Under the pieces are notes generated by a model, which saw nothing but the letters and a program-made list of their open reading frames with translations, did not search any database and was not told where the DNA came from. A stretch of 64,000 nucleotides of DNA, taken from contig NZ_RZRU01000002.1 in assembly GCF_003997495.1 (NCBI RefSeq), positions 248,001-312,000 of the forward strand, in the 5' to 3' direction. Positions 49,741 to 59,311 of the stretch are shown piece after piece. The stretch is from Mesorhizobium sp. M7A.F.Ca.US.008.03.1.1 (lineage in GTDB: Bacteria > Pseudomonadota > Alphaproteobacteria > Rhizobiales > Rhizobiaceae). Each line of letters starts with the position of its first letter. Position 1 is the stretch's first letter. The translations under genes were made by a program, and so were the position numbers.

Positions 49741-52223
49741 TAGTTCTTCAAGGCCGGCAAATCCCGCGCGAACTCATCGATCTCGGCCCACGGATCGCCC
49801 GAGGTCGCCAGCAGCCCCGGCAGGGAGGAATAGTTCAGATCCTGCGGCGCATCGATGGATTCGAGGTCGCTCCAGCTGACCGGCGTCGAGGCCGGCAGAT
49901 TGGTGCGGGCGCGCAAGGAATAAGGGGCTGCGGAGGTGTGGCCGCGCGCATTGCGGTGGTAGTCGATGAAGATGCGCTTCTTGCGGTTGTCCTTGCCCAT
50001 GGTGGTGGTGAAAGTATCAGGCGCCGTTGTCGCCAGATGCGTGGCGATCGCGCTGGTCGCATGGTGCAGTTTCTTCCAGTCCTGCTTGCCCGTCACCGGC
50101 ACGGTGATGTGGATGCCGCTGCCGCCAGAGGTCTTAGCGAACGGCACCAGCCCCAGGCGCTCCAATTCGCCCTTGATATGCACGGCGGCCTCGACCACCT
50201 CGCGCCAGGTGATCCCTTCTCCCGGATCGAGGTCGAGGACGATCTGGTCGGGTCTGTCGAGGCTGGTGCGGTGGCTGCCCCAGGTGTGGAACTCGACGAC
50301 GCCGAACTGTGCCAGCGCCAGATACCCTTTCGCGCCTTCGACCGAGAGATAGGATTTGGTCTCGCCCTCGGAATTTGTCGCCTCGAACGTCACCACCGAG
50401 GGCGGCATGCCGGTGAAGGCGTGGCGCTGGAAGAAGCAATCCTTCGGCAGGCCGGTCGGGCAGCGCACCAGCGACACCGGCCGGCCGAGGATGTGCGGCA
50501 GCATGAAGTCGCCGACCAGCGCGTAATAGACCGCGATGTCGAGCTTGGTCGGGCCGGTCTTGCCGAACAGCCGGCGCGTCGGGTTGGTCACCCAGATGGT
50601 GGCAAGGTCGGCCTCGGCGATCAGCCGCTTGCGTTTGAACGAGACCGGCGTCGACAGGCCGACATCCCTCAAACCACGGAAGACGCCATGGCGCAGCGCA
50701 TTGTCCGAGGTGCGGTTGGCGTAGTGGATCCGCGCCGACAGCAGCGGCCGCACCCAGTTCATCTCGCGCATGATTTCGCGCGGGACACCCTCGGGCGCGG
50801 TGGCGCCTTCCCGCAGCGGCTCCAGCCTGGCGAGCAACTCACCGGCGGTGGCGGCATCGAAACCGGTGCCGACCTTGCCGCGATAGTGCAATTCACCATC
50901 CTCGAACTCTGCCATACCGAGCGCCGCCAACCCTTCGGCCGCATCGGAGATGGTGAAGCCGGCGATGACGAAGTCTTCCGACAGCAGCGCCTTGGTCTTG
51001 GTCCAGCTTTTGCTTCGGCCGCTCTGATAGATGGCCGTGGCGCGCTTTGAGACGACACCCTCCAGCCCAAGTTCCGACGCCTGGTCGTAGAGCCCCTGCC
51101 CCGAGCCCTCGACATGGTCGGAGAACTGGATGGCGGAATTGGCGCCGAGGCCCGACAGCATCTGCGCCAGCAGCGCCTTGCGCCGGACCAGCGGCACCTT
51201 GGTGAGGTCCCAGCCGTCGAGATGGAGAAGATCGAAGGCGTAGAAATGGAGCTTGCTGCCAGCGCCCTCGGCCAGCGCATCCTGCAGCAGCGCGAAGCGG
51301 CTGATGCCCTGGGCGTCGAGCACGACGATCTCGCCGTCGATGATGGCATCGCGGCAGGGCAGCTTCGCGAACGCATGCGGCAGGTCGCCATAGCGCTTCG
51401 TCCAGTCGATGCCGCCACGGGTGATCAGTCTGATCACGCCGTCAGTGAGATGCGCCATGGTGCGGTAGCCGTCGAATTTGATTTCGTGCAGCCAGACTTG
51501 TTTGGTGTCTTCGCCATCGGGTGGTTTTGGCACCTGCGTCGCCAGTTGCGGCTCGATACGGGCAAGCATGGGGGCCTTGAACGCGCCCGGCAGCGTGCCG
51601 GGCTTCAGCGATCCCTGTCTGGGCGCGGGTTTGGCGGCGGGCTTTGCCGGCGCCGCCAGTTCCTCGATGCGTAATCCGGATTTGACGCTTTCCGGCCGGA
51701 CCGTGAGTATGTCAAGCGCGGTGTCGGCGGCGAGGTCACGCTCCTTGAACAGCAGCCAGATCTTCTTGTTTTCGTCTTCGCCGGGTTTCGGCTTCAGCCG
51801 GGTCAGCATCCAGCCGCCATTGAGCTTGTTGCCGGCCAGCCGGAACTTGAAGGCGCCTGTGCGCAAGCTCTTTTCGACATCGTCCATCGGCGCCCAGCTG
51901 CCGGTGTCCCAGACGATCATCGGCCCGCCGCCATATTCGCCCTCGGGAATGACGCCCTCGAAGTCGATATACTCGAGCGGATGATCCTCGGTCTCGACCG
52001 CCAGCCTTTTGTCGGCCGGATTGAGCGAAGGCCCACGCGGCACAGCCCAGCTCTTCAAGACATCGCCGACCTGCAGTCGCAGATCATAATGGTCTGCGGT
52101 GGCGTGGTGCTTGTGCACGACGAAGCGGTTGCCGTCGCTGCTGACGAGCCCGCCAACCGGTTCCGGCGTCTTGGCGAATTCGCGTTTGGCGCGATAGGCT
52201 TTGAGCTTTGGTGGAGTCGTCAT
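49740..52223 (-). CDS. ligD: ATP-dependent DNA ligase D
   Basis: An 827-residue multi-domain LigD in the order phosphoesterase, ligase, polymerase. The phosphoesterase (about 10-165) has HKHHATADHYDLRL (37-50). The ligase (about 215-525) has catalytic K249 in EIKFDGYR, then DGEIVVLD and a C-terminal OB part (KVGTGFDAATAG). The polymerase/primase (about 540-827) has LDLDPGEGITW and KTSGGSGIHITVP. All three activities appear intact. It works with the adjacent Ku to process and seal double-strand breaks. Confidence 0.96.
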   Translation of the reverse strand: MTTPPKLKAYRAKREFAKTPEPVGGLVSSDGNRFVVHKHHATADHYDLRLQVGDVLKSWAVPRGPSLNPADKRLAVETEDHPLEYIDFEGVIPEGEYGGGPMIVWDTGSWAPMDDVEKSLRTGAFKFRLAGNKLNGGWMLTRLKPKPGEDENKKIWLLFKERDLAADTALDILTVRPESVKSGLRIEELAAPAKPAAKPAPRQGSLKPGTLPGAFKAPMLARIEPQLATQVPKPPDGEDTKQVWLHEIKFDGYRTMAHLTDGVIRLITRGGIDWTKRYGDLPHAFAKLPCRDAIIDGEIVVLDAQGISRFALLQDALAEGAGSKLHFYAFDLLHLDGWDLTKVPLVRRKALLAQMLSGLGANSAIQFSDHVEGSGQGLYDQASELGLEGVVSKRATAIYQSGRSKSWTKTKALLSEDFVIAGFTISDAAEGLAALGMAEFEDGELHYRGKVGTGFDAATAGELLARLEPLREGATAPEGVPREIMREMNWVRPLLSARIHYANRTSDNALRHGVFRGLRDVGLSTPVSFKRKRLIAEADLATIWVTNPTRRLFGKTGPTKLDIAVYYALVGDFMLPHILGRPVSLVRCPTGLPKDCFFQRHAFTGMPPSVVTFEATNSEGETKSYLSVEGAKGYLALAQFGVVEFHTWGSHRTSLDRPDQIVLDLDPGEGITWREVVEAAVHIKGELERLGLVPFAKTSGGSGIHITVPVTGKQDWKKLHHATSAIATHLATTAPDTFTTTMGKDNRKKRIFIDYHRNARGHTSAAPYSLRARTNLPASTPVSWSDLESIDAPQDLNYSSLPGLLATSGDPWAEIDEFARDLPALKN

Positions 52224-52268
52224 CGCAAGGATCGAAGCACGGCGGCCAGGAACAAGCCAGTCACGCTC

Positions 52269-52493
52269 TCAATCGTCGGCGGCCGGCGTCAACTCGAGCT
52301 CCGCCGGCGACAGCCCTTGCTGCAACTGGCTTAGCCGGAATTCATCGACCCAATAGGCCTCGCCGTCGACCAGAACCCGGGCCTGGTAGGTGCCCGCCGA
52401 AAAACGCCGCGCGGTGATGTAGACCTTGTGACGATCGAGCGCCTTGCGCACCGCGGAGCGCTTGGAATTCTGACCTGTGACGGGACTGAACAT
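52269..52493 (-). CDS. small basic hypothetical protein
   Basis: A 74-residue protein from ATG 52493 (GAGGGCA eight bases upstream). The N-terminal half is basic and helical (NSKRSAVRKALDRHK), followed by strands (YQARVLVDGEAYWVDEF). No family recognised. It lies 45 bases upstream of ligD on the same strand, so it may be the first gene of the end-joining transcript. Confidence 0.6.
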   Translation of the reverse strand: MFSPVTGQNSKRSAVRKALDRHKVYITARRFSAGTYQARVLVDGEAYWVDEFRLSQLQQGLSPAELELTPAADD

Positions 52494-52713
52494 AACACTG
52501 CCCTCGGTCGCCCTGACACGCAACGCGGCGGCTGTCCGCAGCCTGGCGACTGGCCTCAAGGATGACGGAGACGAGGTGTCCTGTCAATTTCGCGGACGGC
52601 GCAGGGTACAGTCCGGCTAAATTTTACCAATCTTTTGACGGTCCTTGGGCCCTTGGCCTGAATCAAGAGGTGAAGCACACGAGTGATAAACTGTGCACGA
52701 CCGCGCCGCCAAA

Positions 52714-53853
52714 CTATCGTCCGTCGCTGCCGCTCTGCTGCGCGGCTGATATGCCCGAATGAGTAGATTTTTGAACTTCCGTGCCGATGAGATCGAGTGT
52801 CGCCGCCGCGACGTCGGCAACCTGAAGCCGCTGGACGCAATAGACCCCACCGGCGTTGTTTTCTTTACACAAACCTGGTGCGATGCATGGACAAGGCATG
52901 GACGGCTGGAGCGTTCGGCTGGGGACACCGAACGGTCCCCATTGCTCAGGCCACGTCAGACCGTACAGCCCCACCGCTGGAGTCCCGACAGATGCCGCGA
53001 TGTGCATCGGCCCGCTCTCATTGCCAAGAAAGATTGAGGCTTCGGCCAACAATGCCGTCAGAACCTCAAGCGAGGCTTTTCCGACGACACTTGCGACCGG
53101 CGACGCTGCCATTTCAAGGATCCTTTGCGCGGCAAGCCCTTCATCCGGCCCACCAACGAGCAGAGATCGCAGCCCGGTTTTGGCGTATACCTCATCGATG
53201 ACGGCGGCAAAATGTTGCGGCGGCCAGCAGCGCCCTTCAAACCTCGCGCCGGCATGAACGGCCACATATGACTTCTTAGCCAAAGCGTTTTCCGCAAGAA
53301 GCCTGGCACACTCTTCCTCGGCAGTCCTGGTCGGCTGCAGCCGAGGCGTCGGGTCCTGACAATCCAACCCGAGGGCGCGGAGTGGAGACAGGTTCCTGTA
53401 GAGATAATGGGGTCCGCCATGTCCGAAGGTCGCGGCGAGAACGTTTGCAAGCTGGATTTCCCAGAACTTCATCGGATGCTCGGAAGGATCGAAGCCGACG
53501 CGAAGTGGAGCCCCGATCAAACGATGCATGATCCGCGAGGTTTTCGAATCGGTAAGGTCGATGCTAAGATCGAATCTTCGACGCCGCAGATCAGAGATGA
53601 CGCCACGATAGTCGCTCAAACGCTTGAGCAGAGTCCTTCCTCTGCCACGGGATTCAAAGCCAACGGCAACATCGGCGATCCCTTGCGCGACAATGAACTG
53701 CTTGAGACCCGGCGCACAAAGCATGGTTACCGATGCTTGTGGATAAGCAAGACGCAGATTGCGAACCAAAGCAGATGTCAGAACGACATCTCCAATGTAC
53801 TTAGTTTGAATAATGAGGATGGAACGAATCCCATCTCCTAGACTTGCATTCAT
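52714..53853 (-). CDS. glycosyltransferase family 9 (heptosyltransferase-like)
   Basis: A 379-residue GT-B fold transferase from ATG 53853. The N-terminal ILIIQTKYIGDVVLTSALVRNLR and C-terminal GNESGPMHIAASVGTPAVGLYG are the WaaC/WaaF-type signatures (nucleotide-sugar site near the latter). It transfers a heptose or similar sugar to a lipid-linked or polysaccharide acceptor. A TTG start at 53919 with a longer N-terminus is possible. It is the last minus-strand gene of the exopolysaccharide locus, 172 bases after the acyltransferase-like genes, and may be transcribed separately. Confidence 0.88.
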   Translation of the reverse strand: MNASLGDGIRSILIIQTKYIGDVVLTSALVRNLRLAYPQASVTMLCAPGLKQFIVAQGIADVAVGFESRGRGRTLLKRLSDYRGVISDLRRRRFDLSIDLTDSKTSRIMHRLIGAPLRVGFDPSEHPMKFWEIQLANVLAATFGHGGPHYLYRNLSPLRALGLDCQDPTPRLQPTRTAEEECARLLAENALAKKSYVAVHAGARFEGRCWPPQHFAAVIDEVYAKTGLRSLLVGGPDEGLAAQRILEMAASPVASVVGKASLEVLTALLAEASIFLGNESGPMHIAASVGTPAVGLYGLTWPEQWGPFGVPSRTLQPSMPCPCIAPGLCKENNAGGVYCVQRLQVADVAAATLDLIGTEVQKSTHSGISAAQQSGSDGR

Positions 53854-54025
53854 CAAGATGATCTGCCGAAAACGCCAACTTAAAAAAATCCGCTGGGGAC
53901 ACTCATTTCTGAACGTCAAGCGGCGCTTTCAAATATAGAGCTAACCAACCCTGTCAACAAGCTTGCCGTGCCGGCCTTGGTGCCTCTTTGCATCGGTCGT
54001 CGGCAGAACCGGCAAACGCTCGTCC

Positions 54026-55249
54026 TCAATCCTTCAATCGCCGCAAGCGGCGCGTCAGGCCCTGGACGGCCTTGAGCAGCCGGGGACGCGACCGCGTCAT
54101 GCCTTCGACCCGGCTGCGCAGCAAAATGGCTGCGTTCGCAGCCCTGCCCCGCACCGTCACCGGTTCGCAGATCTCGGCCAGAACCGAGCTTGAGGCGCCG
54201 ATATGTTGCTTGTAGCCCTGACCGCCGACCGACAGGTCGAAATAGTCGAAGCCCCGCTCACATCCCCACATCATCAGCTTGCCCATCGTCGTCAGGCCGG
54301 GTGAGACATTGGCGACCGCATCCTGGTCGATGCCGAGCAGGAGGGCGTGAAGTGTGCCTTTTCTGACCAGCACATAGATGGAGGCGAGCCAGGCTTCACC
54401 GACGCGTAGCCCGAAGAGCCGCACCGATCCGTTGGACAGGCCTTGCAGCGCCGCGGCGCGGTAGAAATCGACGACCGGGGTCTGCGTCAGGAGGTCGAAA
54501 CGCCCGAGTTCACGAAAACGCTTCAGCCTCAGTTCCAGCAGCACATCCAGGAGTTCCTCGGTCAGATCAGGCGTGTCGGCCTCGACCAGAGCGAGGCCAC
54601 CAAGCTGTTCGAAGCCGCGACAATGCTTGCGGAAGGCCTTGGCGAAGGACGGCTTGCAGATCCGCTTGATGAGCGTCTCCGGGTCGCCATGCAGGACGAG
54701 GCCGGAAGTGACCTGGATGGAATCGCGCGCCACCGAAAGCAATGCCAGCGGATTGACAACGCCGTGGATCTGCTGCGGGATACCCGCGATATGGATGCGA
54801 TCCGCCGGTGGCAGCACGGCACGGACCGCCGCCCACATGGCGTCGGCACTCTGCCTGGTCCACACTCTCCCCTCCGCCAGGAGCGGCACCGAGTAGTCGC
54901 ACACGCGGCAGCTCAGCCATTCGATCACGTGGTGGCCGAGGGCCCGGCGCCGCATCAGCGGCAGCAGCATGGCCGGCGCGCCGGTCACGGCGTCACTCAC
55001 CTCGACGAAGACCAGGTCTGCGTCTTTGGGCATCAGCCGTGCGGCGATTCCTTCGACCCAGGCATAGTGCTGATGGGCAGTGCAGACGCCGTGCGCCTCA
55101 AGGAGCAGCCATAGCAGCCTTACGGTGTCGAAACTGGTGTGCAGCCGAGCCGTGAAGCGCGCGGTTGCATCAGCGTTGGCGACAGCCGGGGAAAACAGCC
55201 CACCGGGCAAATCCGTTGTCGGAGTCGTTCCCGTCGCGTAGCTTGCCAC
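54026..55249 (-). CDS. FemAB/CelD-like GNAT-fold transferase, paralog A
   Basis: A 407-residue protein of the CelD/BcsL-type acetyltransferase group. Typical segments are a divergent first GNAT half (WVEGIAARLMPKDADLVFVEV), the hydrophobic strand AWLASIYVLVRKGTLHALLLGID and the C-terminal GFDYFDLSVGGQGYKQHIGAS, where the acyl-CoA or donor site is expected. A basic C-terminal tail (RSRPRLLKAVQGLTRRLRRL) may contact membrane or polymer. It is a close paralog of the next gene and probably decorates the exopolysaccharide. Confidence 0.82.
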   Translation of the reverse strand: MASYATGTTPTTDLPGGLFSPAVANADATARFTARLHTSFDTVRLLWLLLEAHGVCTAHQHYAWVEGIAARLMPKDADLVFVEVSDAVTGAPAMLLPLMRRRALGHHVIEWLSCRVCDYSVPLLAEGRVWTRQSADAMWAAVRAVLPPADRIHIAGIPQQIHGVVNPLALLSVARDSIQVTSGLVLHGDPETLIKRICKPSFAKAFRKHCRGFEQLGGLALVEADTPDLTEELLDVLLELRLKRFRELGRFDLLTQTPVVDFYRAAALQGLSNGSVRLFGLRVGEAWLASIYVLVRKGTLHALLLGIDQDAVANVSPGLTTMGKLMMWGCERGFDYFDLSVGGQGYKQHIGASSSVLAEICEPVTVRGRAANAAILLRSRVEGMTRSRPRLLKAVQGLTRRLRRLKD

Positions 55250-55261
55250 ATGCTTCTCCCG

Positions 55262-56491
55262 TCATTCTGATCCCCCACGCAGGCGCCGCAAATCCCGCAT
55301 CAGTCCCTGGAGCCTCTTCAGCAGCCGAGGTTTGGAGCGCACGAACACCTCGGTCCGGTTGCGGACCTCGATGGCTGCGCTCACGGCGCTGCCTCGCACC
55401 GTAATCCCGTGGCAAAGCTCGCGCAGGCCCGAACCCACGGCACCCATATGTTCCTTATAACTCTGGTTGCCTACCGACAGGTCGAAATAATCGAAACGGC
55501 GACCGCGCGCCCAGCTCATCAACTTGCCCATGATCAGAAGTCCCGGCGAGACATTGGGCACCGCGCCCTGATCGATTGAGATCAGCAGAGCATGAACGGT
55601 GACTTGATGGATCAGCAGGTATTGTACCGCGATCAGAGCTTCACCAACACGCAACCCGAAGAGCCGTACCGACCCATCCGACAGGCCCTCGAGAGCAGCG
55701 TTTCGATAGAAGTCGACAACTGTCGCCTGCGTCAGCAGGTCGAAGCGGCCCAGTTCGCGAAAGCGGCTGAGCCGCATCCGGACCAGGCCGCCGAAGATGA
55801 CCTCCACCAGGGCCGGCGTGTTGGCTTCGACCAGTTCCACGTCGCCAAGCCGTTCGAGGCGGCGCCAGTCCTTGTTGAAGGCCTTGACGAAGGATGGCCT
55901 GCATAAGCGCTTGAGGACGGTTTCCGGGTCGCCATCAATGGCGAGGCCGAAGCTGGTATGCAGGGAATCGCGCGTGGCCGCGAGCAAGGCCAGCGGATTG
56001 GCGACGCCGCTGATCGATTGCGGAATTCCCGTGATCTGGATGCGATCCGCGGGCGGCAGCACGGAACGCACCGCGGCCCACGCGGCCTGCGCCGATTGCG
56101 TCGTCCACGGGCTGTCATCGGCCAGCAGCGGTGCCGAATAGTCGCAAACGCCACAGCTCAGCCATTCGATCACCCGATGGCGGAAGGCCGGTCGCCGTAT
56201 CAACGGCACCAGCATTCGCGGCGCGCCCGTCACGGCATCGTTTACCTCCACGATGAGCAGTTCCGCACCTTGCGGCATCAGCCGCGCGACGATCCCCTCG
56301 GCCCAGGCATAATTCTGGTGGGCGGTGCACACACCGTCCGCCTGGAGGCGCAGCCAGAGCGGCCTCACCGCTTCCAGGCTGGTGTGGAGCCGCGCCGTGT
56401 AGGCATCGTCGGCGACGACGGTGGCCGGATGGGGGGACTGGCCATCGGGCGAGCCGGTCACCGCAGGAATTTGCACCGCCTGGACTGCCAT
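55262..56491 (-). CDS. FemAB/CelD-like GNAT-fold transferase, paralog B
   Basis: A 409-residue protein from ATG 56491 (AGGA seven bases upstream). It aligns with paralog A over its whole length: AWAEGIVARLMPQGAELLIVEV, VCDYSAPLL, RFDYFDLSVGNQSYKEHMGA and the basic tail. It lies 12 bases before paralog A and seven after the flippase stop, so all three are co-transcribed. Two copies may act on different sugars or positions of one repeat unit. Confidence 0.83.
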   Translation of the reverse strand: MAVQAVQIPAVTGSPDGQSPHPATVVADDAYTARLHTSLEAVRPLWLRLQADGVCTAHQNYAWAEGIVARLMPQGAELLIVEVNDAVTGAPRMLVPLIRRPAFRHRVIEWLSCGVCDYSAPLLADDSPWTTQSAQAAWAAVRSVLPPADRIQITGIPQSISGVANPLALLAATRDSLHTSFGLAIDGDPETVLKRLCRPSFVKAFNKDWRRLERLGDVELVEANTPALVEVIFGGLVRMRLSRFRELGRFDLLTQATVVDFYRNAALEGLSDGSVRLFGLRVGEALIAVQYLLIHQVTVHALLISIDQGAVPNVSPGLLIMGKLMSWARGRRFDYFDLSVGNQSYKEHMGAVGSGLRELCHGITVRGSAVSAAIEVRNRTEVFVRSKPRLLKRLQGLMRDLRRLRGGSE

Positions 56492-56498
56492 GTTTTTC

Positions 56499-57806
56499 CT
56501 ATCGCTTTGCCGTAGCGAACGGCAGCGTCCGCCGCCATGCGCCCAACCGGCTGTCGCGCGCCTCATCGGGATGCTCGATATTCCACATGCGGTGATGCGC
56601 GAAATACCACGATGCCACGAGCACGAACATCTCCGAGACGGCGGAACCCAACAACGCCCACGGCGGAGAGGCGATTGCCAGCAGGGCCGCGATCAGCGCC
56701 AGCCCGACGACCGCGCCGCCCGTCGTGATGAACGCGACGATCCGAAAATCGCCGAGTATCTCAAGCACGATGCGGGGCATGATATAGAGCATGATCGGGA
56801 CAAAATTCGCGATCACGAAAAGTCCGATGAACCAGATCGAAGCGTCCTGGAGAGCCTGGGATTTTATCATCGGCAGGACGAACATGATCGCACATCCATA
56901 AGCAAGGCCGCCGAGCCCCATGACGAGCGCCCAGATCTTGGCCTGCATCCACACACGGCCTGTTTCATTGTTCCGCATCAGCCTGGCGAGATCCGGCTGC
57001 GTCATGTTGACGAACGCAAGGCTGATGATGCGCAGCGGAGCAAACAGCACCAGAACAGCCGCCAGCGGAGCGTAGGCGGCTGGCCCGGCAATGCCGGCGA
57101 CCAGCAGCGCCAGACATTGACCCTGGATATTGGTGGTGGTCGCGCTGAATGCCGACCAGCGCAGCTGGGGCCAGAGTCTGACATAGCGTCGCCGCGTCGG
57201 CGTGCGGAAGCTGATGCGAAGTGAGCGCCGAGCCAGCCGGACCAGGACGAAAATGCCAAACACATTTGCCGCGGCGAGTGCATAGAACACGGTCTGCAGC
57301 GGGTCTTGGACCAACCAGATCGACAGCCCGGTCAGGACACAGCCGGCGACTGTAAAAGCGCCATCGCTGATGGAGACGACCACTTGCTGACGCCGTGCGA
57401 AGAAAGCCGTGCGCATATGGCTGCGCAACGACCAGGCACCGACGAAGCAGCCTGCGGCAATTCCGCTTGGATCGCCAAGGACATGCATCAGAACAGCCGT
57501 GCCGACGGCCATCAGCAACGCCACGATCAGCGCCGCCGTTCCGAACGCCACGTCATAGGTGTCGACGCCGGCGCTGTTGGTGCTCTTGCTCATCCAGATG
57601 CTGGCGGGAACGGCGGTGAGCGACCTGATATAGGAAAGGCCGACACCGCCCATCACCATGCCGATGGCGAAGAGGCCGTAGCCCTGCGCCGACAGCATGT
57701 GCAACAGCATGATGTTGAGGGCAAAATGAAAGCCGCTCTGCATCGCCTCGCCACCGATCATCAGCACGAGGCGTCGAACCAGATGGCTCGGAAACGCTAA
57801 CTTCAC
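56499..57806 (-). CDS. polysaccharide flippase (Wzx/MATE-like)
   Basis: A 435-residue membrane protein with about 12 predicted helices and few charged loops, the layout of oligosaccharide flippases. It begins MKLAFPSHLVRRLVLMIGGEAMQSGFHFALNIMLLHMLSAQGYGLFAIG, which matches the N-terminal half-repeat of the Wzx family. It would flip the lipid-linked repeat unit across the inner membrane. Its start overlaps the upstream glycosyltransferase stop by 4 bases. Confidence 0.86.
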   Translation of the reverse strand: MKLAFPSHLVRRLVLMIGGEAMQSGFHFALNIMLLHMLSAQGYGLFAIGMVMGGVGLSYIRSLTAVPASIWMSKSTNSAGVDTYDVAFGTAALIVALLMAVGTAVLMHVLGDPSGIAAGCFVGAWSLRSHMRTAFFARRQQVVVSISDGAFTVAGCVLTGLSIWLVQDPLQTVFYALAAANVFGIFVLVRLARRSLRISFRTPTRRRYVRLWPQLRWSAFSATTTNIQGQCLALLVAGIAGPAAYAPLAAVLVLFAPLRIISLAFVNMTQPDLARLMRNNETGRVWMQAKIWALVMGLGGLAYGCAIMFVLPMIKSQALQDASIWFIGLFVIANFVPIMLYIMPRIVLEILGDFRIVAFITTGGAVVGLALIAALLAIASPPWALLGSAVSEMFVLVASWYFAHHRMWNIEHPDEARDSRLGAWRRTLPFATAKR

Positions 57807-58972
57807 GGCCGTGTCTCCGCTTCGCGGGCAGCAGGCTCCCTGCCCGGCCGCGCGATGGCCGTCCTCAGCTTGTCGGAGGCGATCGCGATGATCGCCGCGG
57901 CCGCGACCGGCTCGCTGAAGATCGCTTCGTAGCGCGCACGCCCGGCAGCGACAAACCCGCGCCAGGCCTCAGGGGCGAGGATGATCTCCTGCAATTTCGC
58001 GCCAAGAGCCGCTGCGTCGCCGGGCGGAACATGCCAGCCGGTCTCCCCGTCGCTGACCACTTCCACCAGCCCGCCGATCGCCGACACAAGCGGCGGCCGG
58101 CCATAAGCCATCGCCTCGATGGCGACGCGGCCCAGCGATTCCGGACGCCGCGACGGCACGGTGACGATGTCGGCCCAGCGATAATGCTCCGAGGGGTCGG
58201 GAATGAAAGGCAGGACGCTGACGCGCCCGGTAAGCGCCATGGTTTCGACCAGTTCGGCAAGCGCACGCTCGCGCTCGGTGCTTTCGAAGGCGCCGCCGAC
58301 CAGCCGCACCTCGACCCTCGCCTGGAGTGCTGCCGGCATCGAGGCGATCGCCTCCAGCAGGACCTCCTGCCCCTTGATCCGGTTGATACGGCCGAGCAGC
58401 AGCACCCGCAATGGGCGCGTGCCGTCATACGTCATCGGTTCGACCGCCGCCGGCCCGGCAACGCCGTTGTAGACGACATATGCGCGCGCCGACTTGGGAT
58501 CGCCAAACGCGGCGCGTGTCGCGCGTGAATTGAAGATCAGATCCGCATGGCTCCAGCGCATCAGGCCGACAAGTACCCTGCGCATGGCGCCTTCGGGGAT
58601 TTCGTGGATGTGCAGGACGGCCTTGTGAGGCAGCAAGCGCGCGGCCAGGGCATAGTCGGCCACGATCGATGTGTTGACATAGACGAGGTCGCAAGATTTG
58701 AGGCGCCGCCACGCCCTGAACACGGCAACCGGCAATCGCGCCATCTCGACTGTCGCAAGGCGCGCAATGGCCTGGCGCCTCAGCACCCAGAGCGGTTCGA
58801 AGACGATCCGGCTGGCATGCGCTTCCAGAATCTGCACGATCGGCCCGCTGCGCGGCAAGACCACTTCGATGTCGGCCGACGGAAATGCGGCGCGCAGCGC
58901 GGCAACGCTCTCCGCGAAGCTGCGGTCGGAACCATAGAGTTCATAACCCTGATGAACGCAGGCAATCCGCAT
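57803..58972 (-). CDS. glycosyltransferase family 4
   Basis: A 389-residue GT-B enzyme from ATG 58972. The N-terminal acceptor half begins MRIACVHQGYELYGSDRSFAES; the donor half has LLGRINRIKGQEVLLEAI and the E-x7-E-type segment ESLGRVAIEAMAYGRP (E at both ends), then GETGWHVPPGD. The family transfers nucleotide-activated sugars with retention. The frame remains open upstream to 59821 but only over the tandem repeat region and the opposite gene. It is the first gene of the minus-strand unit. Confidence 0.9.
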   Translation of the reverse strand: MRIACVHQGYELYGSDRSFAESVAALRAAFPSADIEVVLPRSGPIVQILEAHASRIVFEPLWVLRRQAIARLATVEMARLPVAVFRAWRRLKSCDLVYVNTSIVADYALAARLLPHKAVLHIHEIPEGAMRRVLVGLMRWSHADLIFNSRATRAAFGDPKSARAYVVYNGVAGPAAVEPMTYDGTRPLRVLLLGRINRIKGQEVLLEAIASMPAALQARVEVRLVGGAFESTERERALAELVETMALTGRVSVLPFIPDPSEHYRWADIVTVPSRRPESLGRVAIEAMAYGRPPLVSAIGGLVEVVSDGETGWHVPPGDAAALGAKLQEIILAPEAWRGFVAAGRARYEAIFSEPVAAAAIIAIASDKLRTAIARPGREPAAREAETRP

Positions 58973-59049
58973 CTTTATATCCCGCCGGGTGCTACCACCA
59001 TCGCGCTGGGCGATTGTGGCAGAAGCCCGTCCGCAAGAATCATGCCCGG
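58973..59049. other. divergent promoter region of the exopolysaccharide locus, left part
   Basis: No gene. With 59113-59311 it forms a 340-base divergent intergenic region that surrounds the tandem repeats. The right part contains an AT-rich segment (TATAAATTAAGC, near 59277-59288) that could hold the promoter of the plus-strand glycosyltransferase gene. Confidence 0.45.
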
Positions 59050-59112
59050 TTCGATATGTCCGACTATCGGTTCGATATGTCCGACTATCGCCTCGACACG
59101 TCCGACTCCCAG
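59050..59112. repeat. three 21-bp tandem repeats in the divergent promoter region
   Basis: Units 59050-59070 and 59071-59091 are identical except for the last base (TTCGATATGTCCGACTATCG plus G or C). The third unit, 59092-59112, is diverged (CTCGACACGTCCGACTCCCA plus G). A 21-bp period is two helical turns, so a regulator could bind each unit on the same face of DNA. Confidence 0.85.
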
Positions 59113-59311
59113 CCGTACGCCCCTGGCATTGCTTCGTTTCGATACAGCTACGCACAGAAGGGTTGACCGAGAATGAAACAACCACCGGGTTCAACACCGT
59201 TTTTTTACAACCCAGCGCGATGATCCCCTCCCAGGATACCGAAATCGGGAGATGGCACGGAAGTTGCCGTCTCTTCCTATAAATTAAGCTATATCTAATA
59301 TACAGAGACAT

